From Akkermansia sp. (GTDB lineage Bacteria > Verrucomicrobiota > Verrucomicrobiia > Verrucomicrobiales > Akkermansiaceae): a DNA stretch of 58,487 bases. The stretch lies in contig JAUNRC010000007.1 in NCBI GenBank assembly GCA_030535875.1, forward strand, positions 4,145 through 62,631, read 5' to 3'. A program made the translations under genes and the position numbers. Under the pieces are notes generated by a model. The model searched no databases. It worked only from the letters and a program-made list of their open reading frames with translations, and had not been told where the DNA came from. How positions within the stretch are numbered: position 1 is the first letter of the stretch; the number at the start of each line of letters is the position of its first letter. Below are positions 1 to 8,406 of the stretch, in pieces.

Positions 1-1328
1 TCCACGGCCCTTCCTGCAAGCATGACCACGAGCACGGCAGCGAGGAAGCCGAGCACAAGCACGCTGACCACGAGCACGGCGCTTCCTGCAAGCACGACCA
101 TGAGCACGGCAGCGCGGAAACCGAGCACAAGCACGCTGACCACGAGCACGGCCCCGGTTGCAGTCATAATCATGGGGCGGATGCCCACGCCGGCCACAAC
201 CATGCTCCCGGCGAGAGTTGCGGTGGCGAGACGGTGATTGTCGAGGCGGATGCCCGGGCTCGTGACCTCATGAACATGCGAGTGGAGACTGTTCCCGGTG
301 TGACGGAGGTGCTGGTGCATTCCCTGTATGGTTTTCTATTGACTCCCGACCATGCCATGCAGACCTATGCGCTGTCCTGCGGTGGTCGCATTACCCTGCA
401 TGTCAAATCAGCTCAGCAGGTGAAGAAGGGTGATCTTCTTTTTACCGTGCAGAGTCCTGATATCATGGAGCAGCAGGCAGAAGTGATTAAGATTCATGCC
501 GCCGTTAAGCGCTGCGAGTCCGAGATTGCTGTGTTGGAGAAGCGCCTGACCGAACTGGCAACGGCCGGTACCCGCAATAAGGACATCGAAGTGGAGCTGG
601 CCAACAAAGAGGCTGAGCTCGTGCAGCAGCAGAGCGAACTTGCTGCCGTGCAGGCTCGCCTGAGCATGCTGACTCTTGGTGGTCAGTTGGTGAAGAAGGA
701 GAATCTTACTGAGCTGGAAGTGCGCGCGGCTGCTGATGGCTCCGTGCGTAACATCGGTGTGACACAAGGGAGCTGGGGTGAGCAGGGCAAGCCTGTTGTG
801 AGCATGAGTAATGTCGCTGAGATGGAAATTGCCACTACCATCTACGGTTCGGATGTTCCTCATTTCAGTGCTGTGCGCGCCACCATTCCGGCAGGCCGTG
901 AGCAGGTCGCTGTCAATGGTGAATGGCGTTTGGCGGAGGAAGTCGATGCCGAAACCCGCACGCGCGAACTTTTCTTCAAGCCCGAGTTCGTTCCTGCCGG
1001 CGTGCAGTCCGGGCAGCTCTGCCGCTTGGATTTGTACGATGCCTGTGATAATCACGGTAAAATCTCCATTCCCGACTCCGCCGTGGTGAAGGTAGGAGTG
1101 GATGATGTGGTGTTCGTCGAAGTGGCTGAAGGCAAGTTTGCAATGGTAAAGGTACACGCCGGTACAAGTCGCCGTGGGATGACCCCGGTGAGCGGCCTGA
1201 CTCCCGGTCAGAAGATTGTGGTGAAGGGCGGCTATGAACTGAAGTACATCATCCCCGGTGAAGGTCAGAAGAAGAAGGCCGGCCACTTCCATGCCGACGG
1301 CAAGTTCCATGAGGGTGAGGACCATTGA
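1..1328 (+). CDS. RND efflux periplasmic adaptor (CzcB/CusB-like), 5' partial, histidine-rich N-terminal repeat
   Basis: This gene is open at the window edge. The frame is readable from base 3 and runs without a stop to 1328, so the ATG-like codon near 234 is internal. The first 77 visible codons are extraordinarily metal-ligand rich, with 20 His and 4 Cys, built from a 24-residue repeat present twice (9-80 and 81-152) plus a degenerate third copy. Then come a lipoyl/barrel-sandwich half, a long heptad-rich helical hairpin (about bases 470-700), the second lipoyl half and beta-barrel domains, and a short His-rich tail. This is the membrane-fusion layout of heavy-metal RND pumps, linking the inner-membrane permease to an outer-membrane channel across the periplasm. 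The permease gene starts 12 bases later, so the two are an operon. The metal is unknown; the His/Cys repeat suggests Zn, Cu, Ni or Co binding (inference). The signal peptide must lie upstream of the window. Confidence 0.88.
   Translation, partial: HGPSCKHDHEHGSEEAEHKHADHEHGASCKHDHEHGSAETEHKHADHEHGPGCSHNHGADAHAGHNHAPGESCGGETVIVEADARARDLMNMRVETVPGVTEVLVHSLYGFLLTPDHAMQTYALSCGGRITLHVKSAQQVKKGDLLFTVQSPDIMEQQAEVIKIHAAVKRCESEIAVLEKRLTELATAGTRNKDIEVELANKEAELVQQQSELAAVQARLSMLTLGGQLVKKENLTELEVRAAADGSVRNIGVTQGSWGEQGKPVVSMSNVAEMEIATTIYGSDVPHFSAVRATIPAGREQVAVNGEWRLAEEVDAETRTRELFFKPEFVPAGVQSGQLCRLDLYDACDNHGKISIPDSAVVKVGVDDVVFVEVAEGKFAMVKVHAGTSRRGMTPVSGLTPGQKIVVKGGYELKYIIPGEGQKKKAGHFHADGKFHEGEDH
9..152 (+). 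repeat. 72-bp tandem repeat encoding a His/Cys-rich 24-residue unit
   Basis: Two in-frame 72-bp copies (9-80 and 81-152) differ at a handful of positions. Each encodes a unit with one Cys and seven His, including HDHEHG and EHKHADHEHG. A third diverged unit continues to about 230. The window begins inside or next to the array, so more copies may lie upstream. Confidence 0.85.
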
Positions 1329-1340
1329 TGATAGCGCCGT

Positions 1341-4300
1341 ATGAATTATCTCATATCATTTTGCCTGAAGAACCGCATCACGGTGGTGCTTATCACTCTG
1401 GTGCTCGCTGTGGTGAGTGCCTACTTGGTGAGCACGTTGCCGGTGGATGTGTTCCCCGAGCTCAAGCAGCCTCGTGTGACCATTCAGACTGAGGCCGGCG
1501 GGCTCTCTGCCGAGGAGGTGGAGCAGTACGTCTCCATCCCCCTCGAATCCGCCATGCAGGGTACGCCCGGCGTGCGCAATGTGGCCTCATCCTCGGGTAC
1601 GGGGCTTTCTTTCGTGTGGGTTGACTTCGATTGGGGAACGGATATTTATCTTGCCCGTCAGATAGTCTCGGAGCGTTTGGCAACCGTGCGTGAGAACCTC
1701 CCCGAGCAGGTGGAAACCGAAATGGCTCCCATTGTATCCGTGACCGGTGAAATTATGGTGCTGGCTTTGCAGGGAGACAAGACGGCGGACCCGCTCGAGG
1801 TGCGCCGTGTGGCTGAGTTTGAACTGCGCAATCGCTTGTTGGCCATTCCCGGTGTGGGGCAGGTCACGGTGCTGGGCGGGCGTCTGCCCGAGTATCAGGT
1901 TGCCTATGACCCTGAGAAGATGCGTCAGGCCGGGGTGACCTTCAGCCAGTTGAAAGAGACGGTGGAAGGAGCTCAGAGCAGCATTCCTGCCGGTTATCTC
2001 GAGGATGTCGCCGGCGTGGAATTACCGGTGCAGCAGAATACGCGCGCCTTCACTCCCGAGCACTTGCGCCGCGCCATCGTGACAGAGCATCCGACCGGCG
2101 GTGTGGTGCGCCTGGAAGATGTGGCGGAGGTGAAGATAGATGGTGCTCCTCGCCGTGGTAATGCCGGTTATGCCGGGACGGAAGCCGTGGTGCTCTCCGT
2201 TCAGAAGGTTCCCGGTGCCAATACTCTGGAGCTGACCTATGCGGTGGATGCCGCGGTAAAGGAATTCTCCGCCAGCCGTCTGCCGGCCAATATGAAGTTG
2301 TATGCTGACGGTTATCGTCAGGCCGACTTCATCGAACTTTCGCTGGAAAATGGTAAAGAGACACTTATTATTGCCGCCATTGTCGTGGTGCTGGTGATTA
2401 TGCTCACTTTGCTCAACTTCCGCACAGCTATTATCACGCTCATCAGCATGCCGCTTTCGGTGGTGTTCGGTATGGCACTTTTCCCCATGTTCGGACTGGG
2501 CGTGAATATCATGACCCTGGGCGGTCTGGCTGTGGCGGTGGGTGATGTGGTGGACAATTCCATCATCTTCGTTGAAATTGCCTGGCGCAGTCTGAGCCGC
2601 AATGCCGCTAAGCCTAAGGAGAAGCAGAAGAGCCGCTACCGCGTGCTCATGGATGCTAAGAATGAGATTGTCAGTTCCATCAGTTACTCTTCTGTTATCA
2701 TTCTGCTGGTGTTCGCGCCGCTGCTCTTCCTCGGCGGCATCGAAGGGCAGTTCTACCGTCCGCTCGGCATCTCGTACATGTTGGCGTTGGCGGCATCTCT
2801 GCTGGTATCTCTTACCCTCATTCCTACACTTTGCATACTTTGGTTCAAAGCCGGCAAAGTGCAGGGGGAGGATGGCGACTCCTCCACATCGCGCTTTATC
2901 AAGCGCATGTATGTTCCGGTGTTGAACTTCTGCCTGCGTTGGCCCAAGAGTGTATTCGGTGCGTTGTTGGCAGTTACGGGCGCGGCCCTGTGGTTAGGCA
3001 GCACATACGGCACGAGTTTCCTGCCGCCGTTCAATGAGGACTGTTACACTCTCTTTGTGAATGCCGTTCCCGGTACTTCTCTTGAAGAGACTGAGCGCAT
3101 ATCCCGTCAGGTCATGAAAAAGGTGCAGCAGATTGACGGTGTAAAGACTGTCACCCAGCGTACCGGACGCGCTGAGAACGATGAGCACGCCGAGCCTGTG
3201 AGCGCCAGTGAGCTGGTGGTGCGTGTGGACCTCAGCAAGAACCAGCGCCGCATGCGTGAGCAGTTTAAGGAAGCCATGCGCGGTATACCCGGTGTGAGCG
3301 GGATGATTGGCTTCCCCATTGCTCACCGCATCAGTTCCGCTCTCTCCAATTCCAACTCCGAGATTGCTATCAACATTTACGGCGATGACTTGCCGCAAAT
3401 CCGCAATGCCGCCAAGAAGGCCGCTGATATTCTTTCCGGCATGCCGGAGGTGGCGGATGCCCGCGCCAACCGCGAAGTCATGGTCGATACCATCCATGTG
3501 GAGTATAACCGCGAGGTACTGGCTGCCTATGGCCTGAGTATGGCTGATGTGGCCGACCAGGTGTCTGCCGCGCTCAACGGCATGCAGGTGGGTGAAATTA
3601 TCCGTAACCTCGACCATTGGGATGTTATGTTGCGTTTGGATGCTGACCTGCGCCGCAGCATGGATGATGTGCGTAACCTGCAAATTGTCGCACCGGGAGG
3701 CAAGAAGGTGCCGCTTGGTGAAGTCGCACATGTTTACCGTGCCGAGACGACTAACCTCATCCTGCGCGACAATTCCCGCCGCAAGGCCATGATTTCCTGT
3801 AACCCTTCTCCGGATAGTAATCTGGGTGATCTTGCCAAGGCCTGTCGTGAGAAACTCGACCCCGCCATGAATGCTCTCGGCTGCTCCGTGGAGTACGCCG
3901 GTACCATTAAGAGCCGTGAGGAGGCCGGGCGTCGTTTGTACCTGATGGGTGGCATCGTCTGCGTGCTCATCGTGCTCCTGTTGGCCAGCTCGCTGGGTAG
4001 CGTGCGCCGTGCGATGGTTACGCTGATTAATATCCCGCTTTGTTTGGTCGGCGGCATATTGGCTGTGTTCCTTGCTGCGCCCGATACGGTCAGCTCCGTG
4101 CTCTCCGGTGGGTATATTCACCCCATTCTGTCCGTGAGCTCTATCGTGGGCTTCGTGACGGTGGTGGGCTTTGCCATCCGTTCGGGCCTTATTCTGCTCA
4201 ACCGCTATCGGGCTCTTGAGATGGGGGGTATGAGCGCTGAAGAGGCCATTCGGGCCGGTTCCACCGAGCGAGTTATTCCCATTGTGATGACCTCGCTTAC

Positions 4301-4484
4301 CACGATTCTGGGCCTGTTGCCGCTCATTTGGGCCAAGGACCAGCCCGGCGGCGAACTGCTTGCTCCGCTGGCTATCGTGCAGTTCGGCGGTTTGGTGAGT
4401 GCCACCATCCTCAACCTGCTTGTCATGCCGGCTACCTGCAAGATATTTGCCGGCTTCATTTCGCCGGGCGACAGACAGGAATAA
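1341..4484 (+). CDS. RND efflux permease, heavy-metal (CzcA/CusA) type
   Basis: This 1047-residue inner-membrane proton/substrate antiporter has the full length of the HME-RND family. The N-terminus (MNYLISFCLKNRITVVLITL) is the first membrane helix, followed by the porter-domain signature VDVFPELKQPRVTIQTEAGG. A helix block around residues 335-500 contains the TM4-like segment AVAVGDVVDNSIIFVE, whose acidic residues correspond to the proton-relay positions of HME pumps. A second porter repeat and a second helix block (about 865-1040) complete the internal duplication. It lies 12 bases downstream of the His-rich adaptor, with which it should form the pump; the outer-membrane channel is not in this window. 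The TM4 sequence is neither the classic CzcA (DFGxxVDGAVV) nor the classic CusA version, so the ion cannot be assigned. A hairpin terminator follows at 4508. Confidence 0.93.
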   Translation: MNYLISFCLKNRITVVLITLVLAVVSAYLVSTLPVDVFPELKQPRVTIQTEAGGLSAEEVEQYVSIPLESAMQGTPGVRNVASSSGTGLSFVWVDFDWGTDIYLARQIVSERLATVRENLPEQVETEMAPIVSVTGEIMVLALQGDKTADPLEVRRVAEFELRNRLLAIPGVGQVTVLGGRLPEYQVAYDPEKMRQAGVTFSQLKETVEGAQSSIPAGYLEDVAGVELPVQQNTRAFTPEHLRRAIVTEHPTGGVVRLEDVAEVKIDGAPRRGNAGYAGTEAVVLSVQKVPGANTLELTYAVDAAVKEFSASRLPANMKLYADGYRQADFIELSLENGKETLIIAAIVVVLVIMLTLLNFRTAIITLISMPLSVVFGMALFPMFGLGVNIMTLGGLAVAVGDVVDNSIIFVEIAWRSLSRNAAKPKEKQKSRYRVLMDAKNEIVSSISYSSVIILLVFAPLLFLGGIEGQFYRPLGISYMLALAASLLVSLTLIPTLCILWFKAGKVQGEDGDSSTSRFIKRMYVPVLNFCLRWPKSVFGALLAVTGAALWLGSTYGTSFLPPFNEDCYTLFVNAVPGTSLEETERISRQVMKKVQQIDGVKTVTQRTGRAENDEHAEPVSASELVVRVDLSKNQRRMREQFKEAMRGIPGVSGMIGFPIAHRISSALSNSNSEIAINIYGDDLPQIRNAAKKAADILSGMPEVADARANREVMVDTIHVEYNREVLAAYGLSMADVADQVSAALNGMQVGEIIRNLDHWDVMLRLDADLRRSMDDVRNLQIVAPGGKKVPLGEVAHVYRAETTNLILRDNSRRKAMISCNPSPDSNLGDLAKACREKLDPAMNALGCSVEYAGTIKSREEAGRRLYLMGGIVCVLIVLLLASSLGSVRRAMVTLINIPLCLVGGILAVFLAAPDTVSSVLSGGYIHPILSVSSIVGFVTVVGFAIRSGLILLNRYRALEMGGMSAEEAIRAGSTERVIPIVMTSLTTILGLLPLIWAKDQPGGELLAPLAIVQFGGLVSATILNLLVMPATCKIFAGFISPGDRQE

Positions 4485-4507
4485 AATCAGAAATTCAACG
4501 AGGAAGA

Positions 4508-4539
4508 GGGGGGACTTCGCTTCCCCCTTTTTTCTTTTT
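4508..4539 (+). terminator. Rho-independent terminator after the RND operon
   Basis: A G-run/C-run stem (4508-4514 pairing with 4522-4528) is followed by a T-rich run to 4539. It sits 24 bases past the permease stop. Confidence 0.8.
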
Positions 4540-4543
4540 GGGC

Positions 4544-4571
4544 TTGTGTGTAAGGTGAGATATGTTAATAT
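4544..4571 (+). promoter_or_regulatory. Sigma70-like promoter abutting the 4578 start codon
   Basis: TTGTGT (4544-4549), a 16-base spacer and TAATAT (4566-4571) lie only 6 bases before the ATG, so a transcript from it would be essentially leaderless. No Shine-Dalgarno is present. Confidence 0.55.
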
Positions 4572-4577
4572 GGGCTC

Positions 4578-5156
4578 ATGAGATTGTCGGACACTGATTT
4601 TGGGCAGGAAGAGCGGGAATTGCTTTCGCAGGTGATGGAGCGCGATGAGGATATCATCTGGTGCGGGCGACCGGATGGTAAGTTGTCGCTTGCCTCGTTC
4701 GTGCCGGTGATGATGTTTTCTCTTATTTGGATTGGTATATCTTCGGCGATTATTTGGGTGGGGCTTCAGGATATCAGTGTGGAAGAGCCGGACCTGATGT
4801 TGTGCATTCCTGCGATTTTTCTTTTGTTGGGCCTGTTGTTGCCTGTTGGTTATCGGCATTATCACAAACGGCGGAGCCGTTCGGTGTATGTACTCACCCC
4901 TGAGCGGGCCATTCTGCTGGAGCCTAAGATGTTCAGTGGTGTGAAAGTTTTCACCTACCCCGTAGAGGAAGATATGCTGCTGGGCGTGACCCGAAAGAAA
5001 GACGGCAGCGGCAGCCTGATTTTCGACCATAGCGATGTTGTGGTGAATGATAAACCGCTGCCGCGCGGATTTCTCAATCTGAGTGATGTTGAGAGACCTC
5101 TTGCCCTCCTTCGCGAGATGGGGGTGAAGGTCGGTCAGGTATCGTACGACCTGTGA
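4578..5156 (+). CDS. Small membrane protein with PH-like (DUF304-type) domain
   Basis: This 192-residue protein of unknown function has an acidic cytoplasmic N-terminus, two hydrophobic helices (about residues 39-62 and 73-93) and a C-terminal soluble part starting at RSRSVYVLTPERAILLEP. That last pattern, a basic turn followed by YVLTPERAI, resembles the bacterial PH (DUF304/YdbT-like) fold that follows paired membrane helices. Family assignment is tentative. The gene is flanked by a terminator upstream and a convergent ankyrin gene downstream, so it looks monocistronic. Its promoter nearly touches its start codon. Confidence 0.75.
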   Translation: MRLSDTDFGQEERELLSQVMERDEDIIWCGRPDGKLSLASFVPVMMFSLIWIGISSAIIWVGLQDISVEEPDLMLCIPAIFLLLGLLLPVGYRHYHKRRSRSVYVLTPERAILLEPKMFSGVKVFTYPVEEDMLLGVTRKKDGSGSLIFDHSDVVVNDKPLPRGFLNLSDVERPLALLREMGVKVGQVSYDL

Positions 5157-5169
5157 ACACCGCCGGAAA

Positions 5170-6021
5170 TCAGGGAAGGTAGCGGTCGAAGAGCTGCTGC
5201 ATGGCGGGGGATAGAGCGTGACCGGCAGGGGTGCCGTTGCAGATGTCGCGGTGGAGTGGGTCGGCCCCGGCTTCGAGCAGAATCCGGGCGCATTCCAAAG
5301 CATTGTCGCGCGCTGCGAAGAAGAGCGGGGACCAATCGTCATATTCGGCCTCGAGGTCGGCGCCGCATTCTTCTATGAGGTAGCGCACGACTTCGGGGCG
5401 GTTTTCCGAACATGCTTGGCAGAGCGCGCGGCCGTCGTTTGCATGTACATCTGCACCGGCAGCACGCAGTACGCGCAGACAGTCGGTTTGACCCGACAGG
5501 GCGGCATACTCTGCAAGCGTGTCTTCTCCATCGCTGAAATCAGGCGTTACGCCGGGGGCTTGCAGAGCCAGGCTCAGGAGCTTTGCCGGACCATGGCTGC
5601 ACAGGGCGAAAAGCAGGCAGCCGTTCTCTTCCGTCGGGTTCGCTCCGGCTTTCAGCAGGAGCTCTGCCGCTTCGCTCTGTCCTGTTAGCACGGCATCGAC
5701 TGCAAGCGTATTCCCCTGCCAATTGAGGCGCAGGTCAGGGTTCGCTCCGTCGGCGAGGGCTTGGCACATGGCTGTGCTGTCGTGCTCATCGTAGGCTATC
5801 AGTAACCGACGGTCAGCGGGCGACAGGCTGTCGAGGTAGCCGGAGTACTCGGCTTCGTCTGATGGTGACTCTTGCTTATCGGTTGAGTTTATGCCATATT
5901 CGGTGAGATTAGCTATCGTCAGGCGCTGCAATTCCTGTGTTGCAAAGTCTTGGCAGGCTGCAACGAATTGTCGTTCGCGCAGGAGCTCTTGTCGGATGGT
6001 ATCTTTTTTTCTTTTGGCCAT
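5170..6021 (-). CDS. Ankyrin-repeat protein, cytoplasmic
   Basis: This 283-residue protein has a basic, charged N-terminal region (about 1-70) without a signal peptide or membrane helix. It is followed by five or six ankyrin-type helix-turn-helix repeats recognisable by ALADGANPD, LLLKAGANPT, VLRAAGADVH and ILLEAGADP. Ankyrin repeats are protein-binding scaffolds; no partner is suggested by context. It is one of four ankyrin-type genes in this window. It converges on the 4578 gene with only 13 bases between stops. A promoter can be drawn upstream (TTGCAC, 17, TATATT). Confidence 0.85.
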   Translation of the reverse strand: MAKRKKDTIRQELLRERQFVAACQDFATQELQRLTIANLTEYGINSTDKQESPSDEAEYSGYLDSLSPADRRLLIAYDEHDSTAMCQALADGANPDLRLNWQGNTLAVDAVLTGQSEAAELLLKAGANPTEENGCLLFALCSHGPAKLLSLALQAPGVTPDFSDGEDTLAEYAALSGQTDCLRVLRAAGADVHANDGRALCQACSENRPEVVRYLIEECGADLEAEYDDWSPLFFAARDNALECARILLEAGADPLHRDICNGTPAGHALSPAMQQLFDRYLP

Positions 6022-6038
6022 GGTCGGTGAGCTTCGTC

Positions 6039-6067
6039 AATATAACATACCTGCCATGACGGTGCAA
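6039..6067 (-). promoter_or_regulatory. Promoter of the ankyrin gene at 5170-6021
   Basis: On the minus strand TTGCAC (6067-6062), a 17-base spacer and TATATT (6044-6039) lie 17 bases before the start codon. Confidence 0.5.
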
Positions 6068-6199
6068 GATTTTCCGATGTTGTTTTTTAGTTAAAAAATG
6101 ACAATTTTTTGTGTGATGTGATGTAGAAAACGGAGGTGAAATTCGTTCACTGAAATGCAGGTCGGCGAGTGGCCGTGCCTTCTGAAAGTTAAAAGCAAC

Positions 6200-6227
6200 T
6201 TGACAAGCAAAAAGGAAGGAGTAAAAT
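6200..6227 (+). promoter_or_regulatory. Promoter (or SD region) before the MacA-like gene
   Basis: A consensus TTGACA (6200-6205), 16 bases and TAAAAT (6222-6227) end 7 bases before the GTG start at 6235. The spacer contains AAGGAG (6216-6221), which could instead act as a Shine-Dalgarno if transcription starts further upstream. The two readings exclude each other on a single mRNA. Confidence 0.5.
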
Positions 6228-6234
6228 TTCAGTC

Positions 6235-7668
6235 GTGAATGCGATAGTAAGATGCGGAATCGGGGCCGTTGTAATTGGCGGCGGAGTGGCAGTATGGTAT
6301 TTTTGGCCGGGAAGTTCCGACGGCGGAATGACGACATTCAGCACCGTGGAAGTGGTGCGTGATAATTTTGTCAACAAGGTACAGGCCACCGGAACCCTCG
6401 AGCCCGAGGAGTTGGTGGATGTCGGTGCTCAGGTGACGGGTGAGATTAAGGAGTTCGGCGTGGACTTGGCCGGCAATCGTGTGGACTACGGTAGTGAGGT
6501 GAAGGCCGGGCAGCTTCTCGCCCGTATTGACGACACGATTGTGGAGCTGGATATTAAGCGTGCCGAGGCCAGTGTGGCTCAGGCGAAGGCGCAGATTCTC
6601 ACCGCCAAGGCAAATATCTCTCAGGCAGAGGTGAACAAGAAGAAGGCCGACCGCGACCTTGAGCGTGCCAAAAAGCTCGGTGTGGGCGATGCTCTCTCGC
6701 AGATGGACTACGACCAGTACCTCACGCAATCGGAGAACGCTGCGGCCTCTTTGCAGAGCGCTCAGGCACAGTTGGCAAATGCCGAGGCTCAGTTGCAGAG
6801 TGCCAATGCCATGCTGGAAAGTGAGCTGCGCAATCGTGATTATACCCGTATTACCACTCCGGTGGACGGCACCATTGTGGTGCGACAGGTGAACGTGGGG
6901 CAGACGGTCGTGAGCAATATGAGCGCCACTACGCTCTTTCTGGTTGCTCGTGACCTGAGCAAGATGCAAATTTGGGCCAGCGTGAATGAGGCCGACATTG
7001 CCAAGGTACATGCCGGTCAGGAGGTTCGTTATACGGTGGATGCTCTGCCCAATGAAAACTTCAGCGGCGTGGTGAATAAGATTCGCCCGAATGCCACCAT
7101 GTCCTCCAACGTGGTGACCTACATTGTTGAGATTGACATTGAGAACCCCGACCGCAAGTTGCTGCCCTACATGAGTGCGAATGCCAACTTCATTGTGAAG
7201 GAGGTGAAGGATTGTCTCATGGTGCCCGAGGCGGCGTTTGACTTCCGTCCGTCCAAGGAGCAGATTGACCCTGCCTTTGCCGGTAAAATCCGCCGTCCCG
7301 GTTCTGCTCCCCGAGAGGAGGCCGATGATGAAGGCAGTGAGCAATCACGGGCCCCGGAGATGCCTGCTGATGGTGAGCCTGCGATGGTTTGGAAGCAGCA
7401 GGGCGACAAGGTTGTACCCGTTCGCGTGCTCCGTGGTGAGAGCGACGGCACCCGCAGCATCGTGACGGTGTTGCCCGGCGATAGCCTTGAAGCCGGCGAT
7501 AAGTTGGTGACGGGCGTGCGCACGCTGAGTGCCGCCGCTATGTCCAAGGGCGGTAAGCAGGGCGGACTTTTCGGGATGAACGGGCCTAAGCGTCGCCAGC
7601 GTACGGCCGGCGGAGTGGAGGCTAAGCCCGGTCAGAATATGAACAGCCGTCCCGGTCCGCCCATGTAA
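6235..7668 (+). CDS. macA: MacA-like periplasmic adaptor of a tripartite ABC exporter
   Basis: This 477-residue HlyD/MacA-family protein is read from a GTG start. One N-terminal membrane anchor (about residues 5-25) precedes a lipoyl half (VGAQVTGEIKEFGVDLAG), a long Ala/Gln-rich coiled-coil hairpin (about 95-205), the second lipoyl half (TPVDGTIVVRQVNVGQTV) and beta-barrel and membrane-proximal domains. An acidic, Pro-rich insertion (about 345-385) and a Gly/Lys/Arg-rich tail are unusual additions. It should bridge the ABC permease encoded two genes down and the TolC-like lipoprotein three genes down. The four genes are consecutive on the plus strand with short gaps, so they form one operon. 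The substrate is unknown; macrolides, peptides and lipids are all carried by relatives. Confidence 0.9.
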   Translation: MNAIVRCGIGAVVIGGGVAVWYFWPGSSDGGMTTFSTVEVVRDNFVNKVQATGTLEPEELVDVGAQVTGEIKEFGVDLAGNRVDYGSEVKAGQLLARIDDTIVELDIKRAEASVAQAKAQILTAKANISQAEVNKKKADRDLERAKKLGVGDALSQMDYDQYLTQSENAAASLQSAQAQLANAEAQLQSANAMLESELRNRDYTRITTPVDGTIVVRQVNVGQTVVSNMSATTLFLVARDLSKMQIWASVNEADIAKVHAGQEVRYTVDALPNENFSGVVNKIRPNATMSSNVVTYIVEIDIENPDRKLLPYMSANANFIVKEVKDCLMVPEAAFDFRPSKEQIDPAFAGKIRRPGSAPREEADDEGSEQSRAPEMPADGEPAMVWKQQGDKVVPVRVLRGESDGTRSIVTVLPGDSLEAGDKLVTGVRTLSAAAMSKGGKQGGLFGMNGPKRRQRTAGGVEAKPGQNMNSRPGPPM

Positions 7669-7698
7669 GAATGAGCCGATTTTAACCTGTTTCAGACG

Positions 7699-8406
7699 AT
7701 GATTGAGCTGAAAGATATCACGAAGGTTTACCACCTGGGCGAGATTGATTTGCCTGTGCTCAAAGGGATATCCCTGCGCATTGAGGACGGCGAGTTCGTG
7801 TCGCTCACGGGAGCCTCGGGCTCGGGTAAGTCCACGCTGATGAATATTTTGGGCTGCTTGGACCACCCCACGAGCGGGGAGTTCTGGATTGACGGTCACA
7901 ATGTGGCCGGGTTGAATGCCAATGAGCGCGCTCTGCTGCGCAACAAGCGCATAGGGTTCGTGTTCCAGAACTTCAACCTGTTGGCACGCACCTCCGCTCT
8001 GGAGAATGTGATGATGCCTGCCTACTATTATCATCCTGCCAAGAGCACGGCGGAAATCCGTGCCCGAGCGCTTGAACTCATCGAGCTGGTGGGACTGAAG
8101 GAGCGCATGCATCACACCCCGGCTCAGCTTTCCGGCGGTCAGCAGCAGCGCGTGGCCATTGCCCGCTCGCTGATTAACAACCCCGGCATTTTGCTGGCGG
8201 ATGAGCCTACCGGTAATCTCGATTCCACCACCTCCGTGGAAGTCATGAACATGTTCCGCGAATTGAATCGCAAGCAGGGAATCACCGTCATTATCGTGAC
8301 GCATGACCCCAAGACAGCCGCTTTCACCGACCGCGCCATCAATATGAGCGACGGCCTCATCCTCGAAGGCGTATCGGATGAACTCTCAGCCACTTTGAAG
8401 AAATGA
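7699..8406 (+). CDS. ABC transporter ATP-binding protein (MacB/LolD-type)
   Basis: This 235-residue ATPase has all core motifs: Walker A GASGSGKST, Q-loop, signature LSGGQQQRVAIARS, Walker B ILLADEPTGNLDS and the H-loop THD. This is the FtsE/LolD/MacB-N group that energises type VII mechanotransmission exporters rather than importers. In E. coli MacB the ATPase and permease are one polypeptide; here they are two genes overlapping by 4 bases (ATGA, 8403-8406), indicating translational coupling. No Shine-Dalgarno precedes the start. Confidence 0.94.
   Translation: MIELKDITKVYHLGEIDLPVLKGISLRIEDGEFVSLTGASGSGKSTLMNILGCLDHPTSGEFWIDGHNVAGLNANERALLRNKRIGFVFQNFNLLARTSALENVMMPAYYYHPAKSTAEIRARALELIELVGLKERMHHTPAQLSGGQQQRVAIARSLINNPGILLADEPTGNLDSTTSVEVMNMFRELNRKQGITVIIVTHDPKTAAFTDRAINMSDGLILEGVSDELSATLKK

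Noticed and set aside
9..152. Tandem repeats at the window start as a possible CRISPR array
   Set aside because: Units are 72 bp, adjacent without spacers and in frame with the adaptor gene.
2994..5342. A 782-codon open frame on the minus strand across the RND permease and the 4578 gene
   Set aside because: It lies antisense to two well-recognised genes and its His/Arg/Gln-rich translation matches no family. It is a by-product of GC-biased codon use in the permease.
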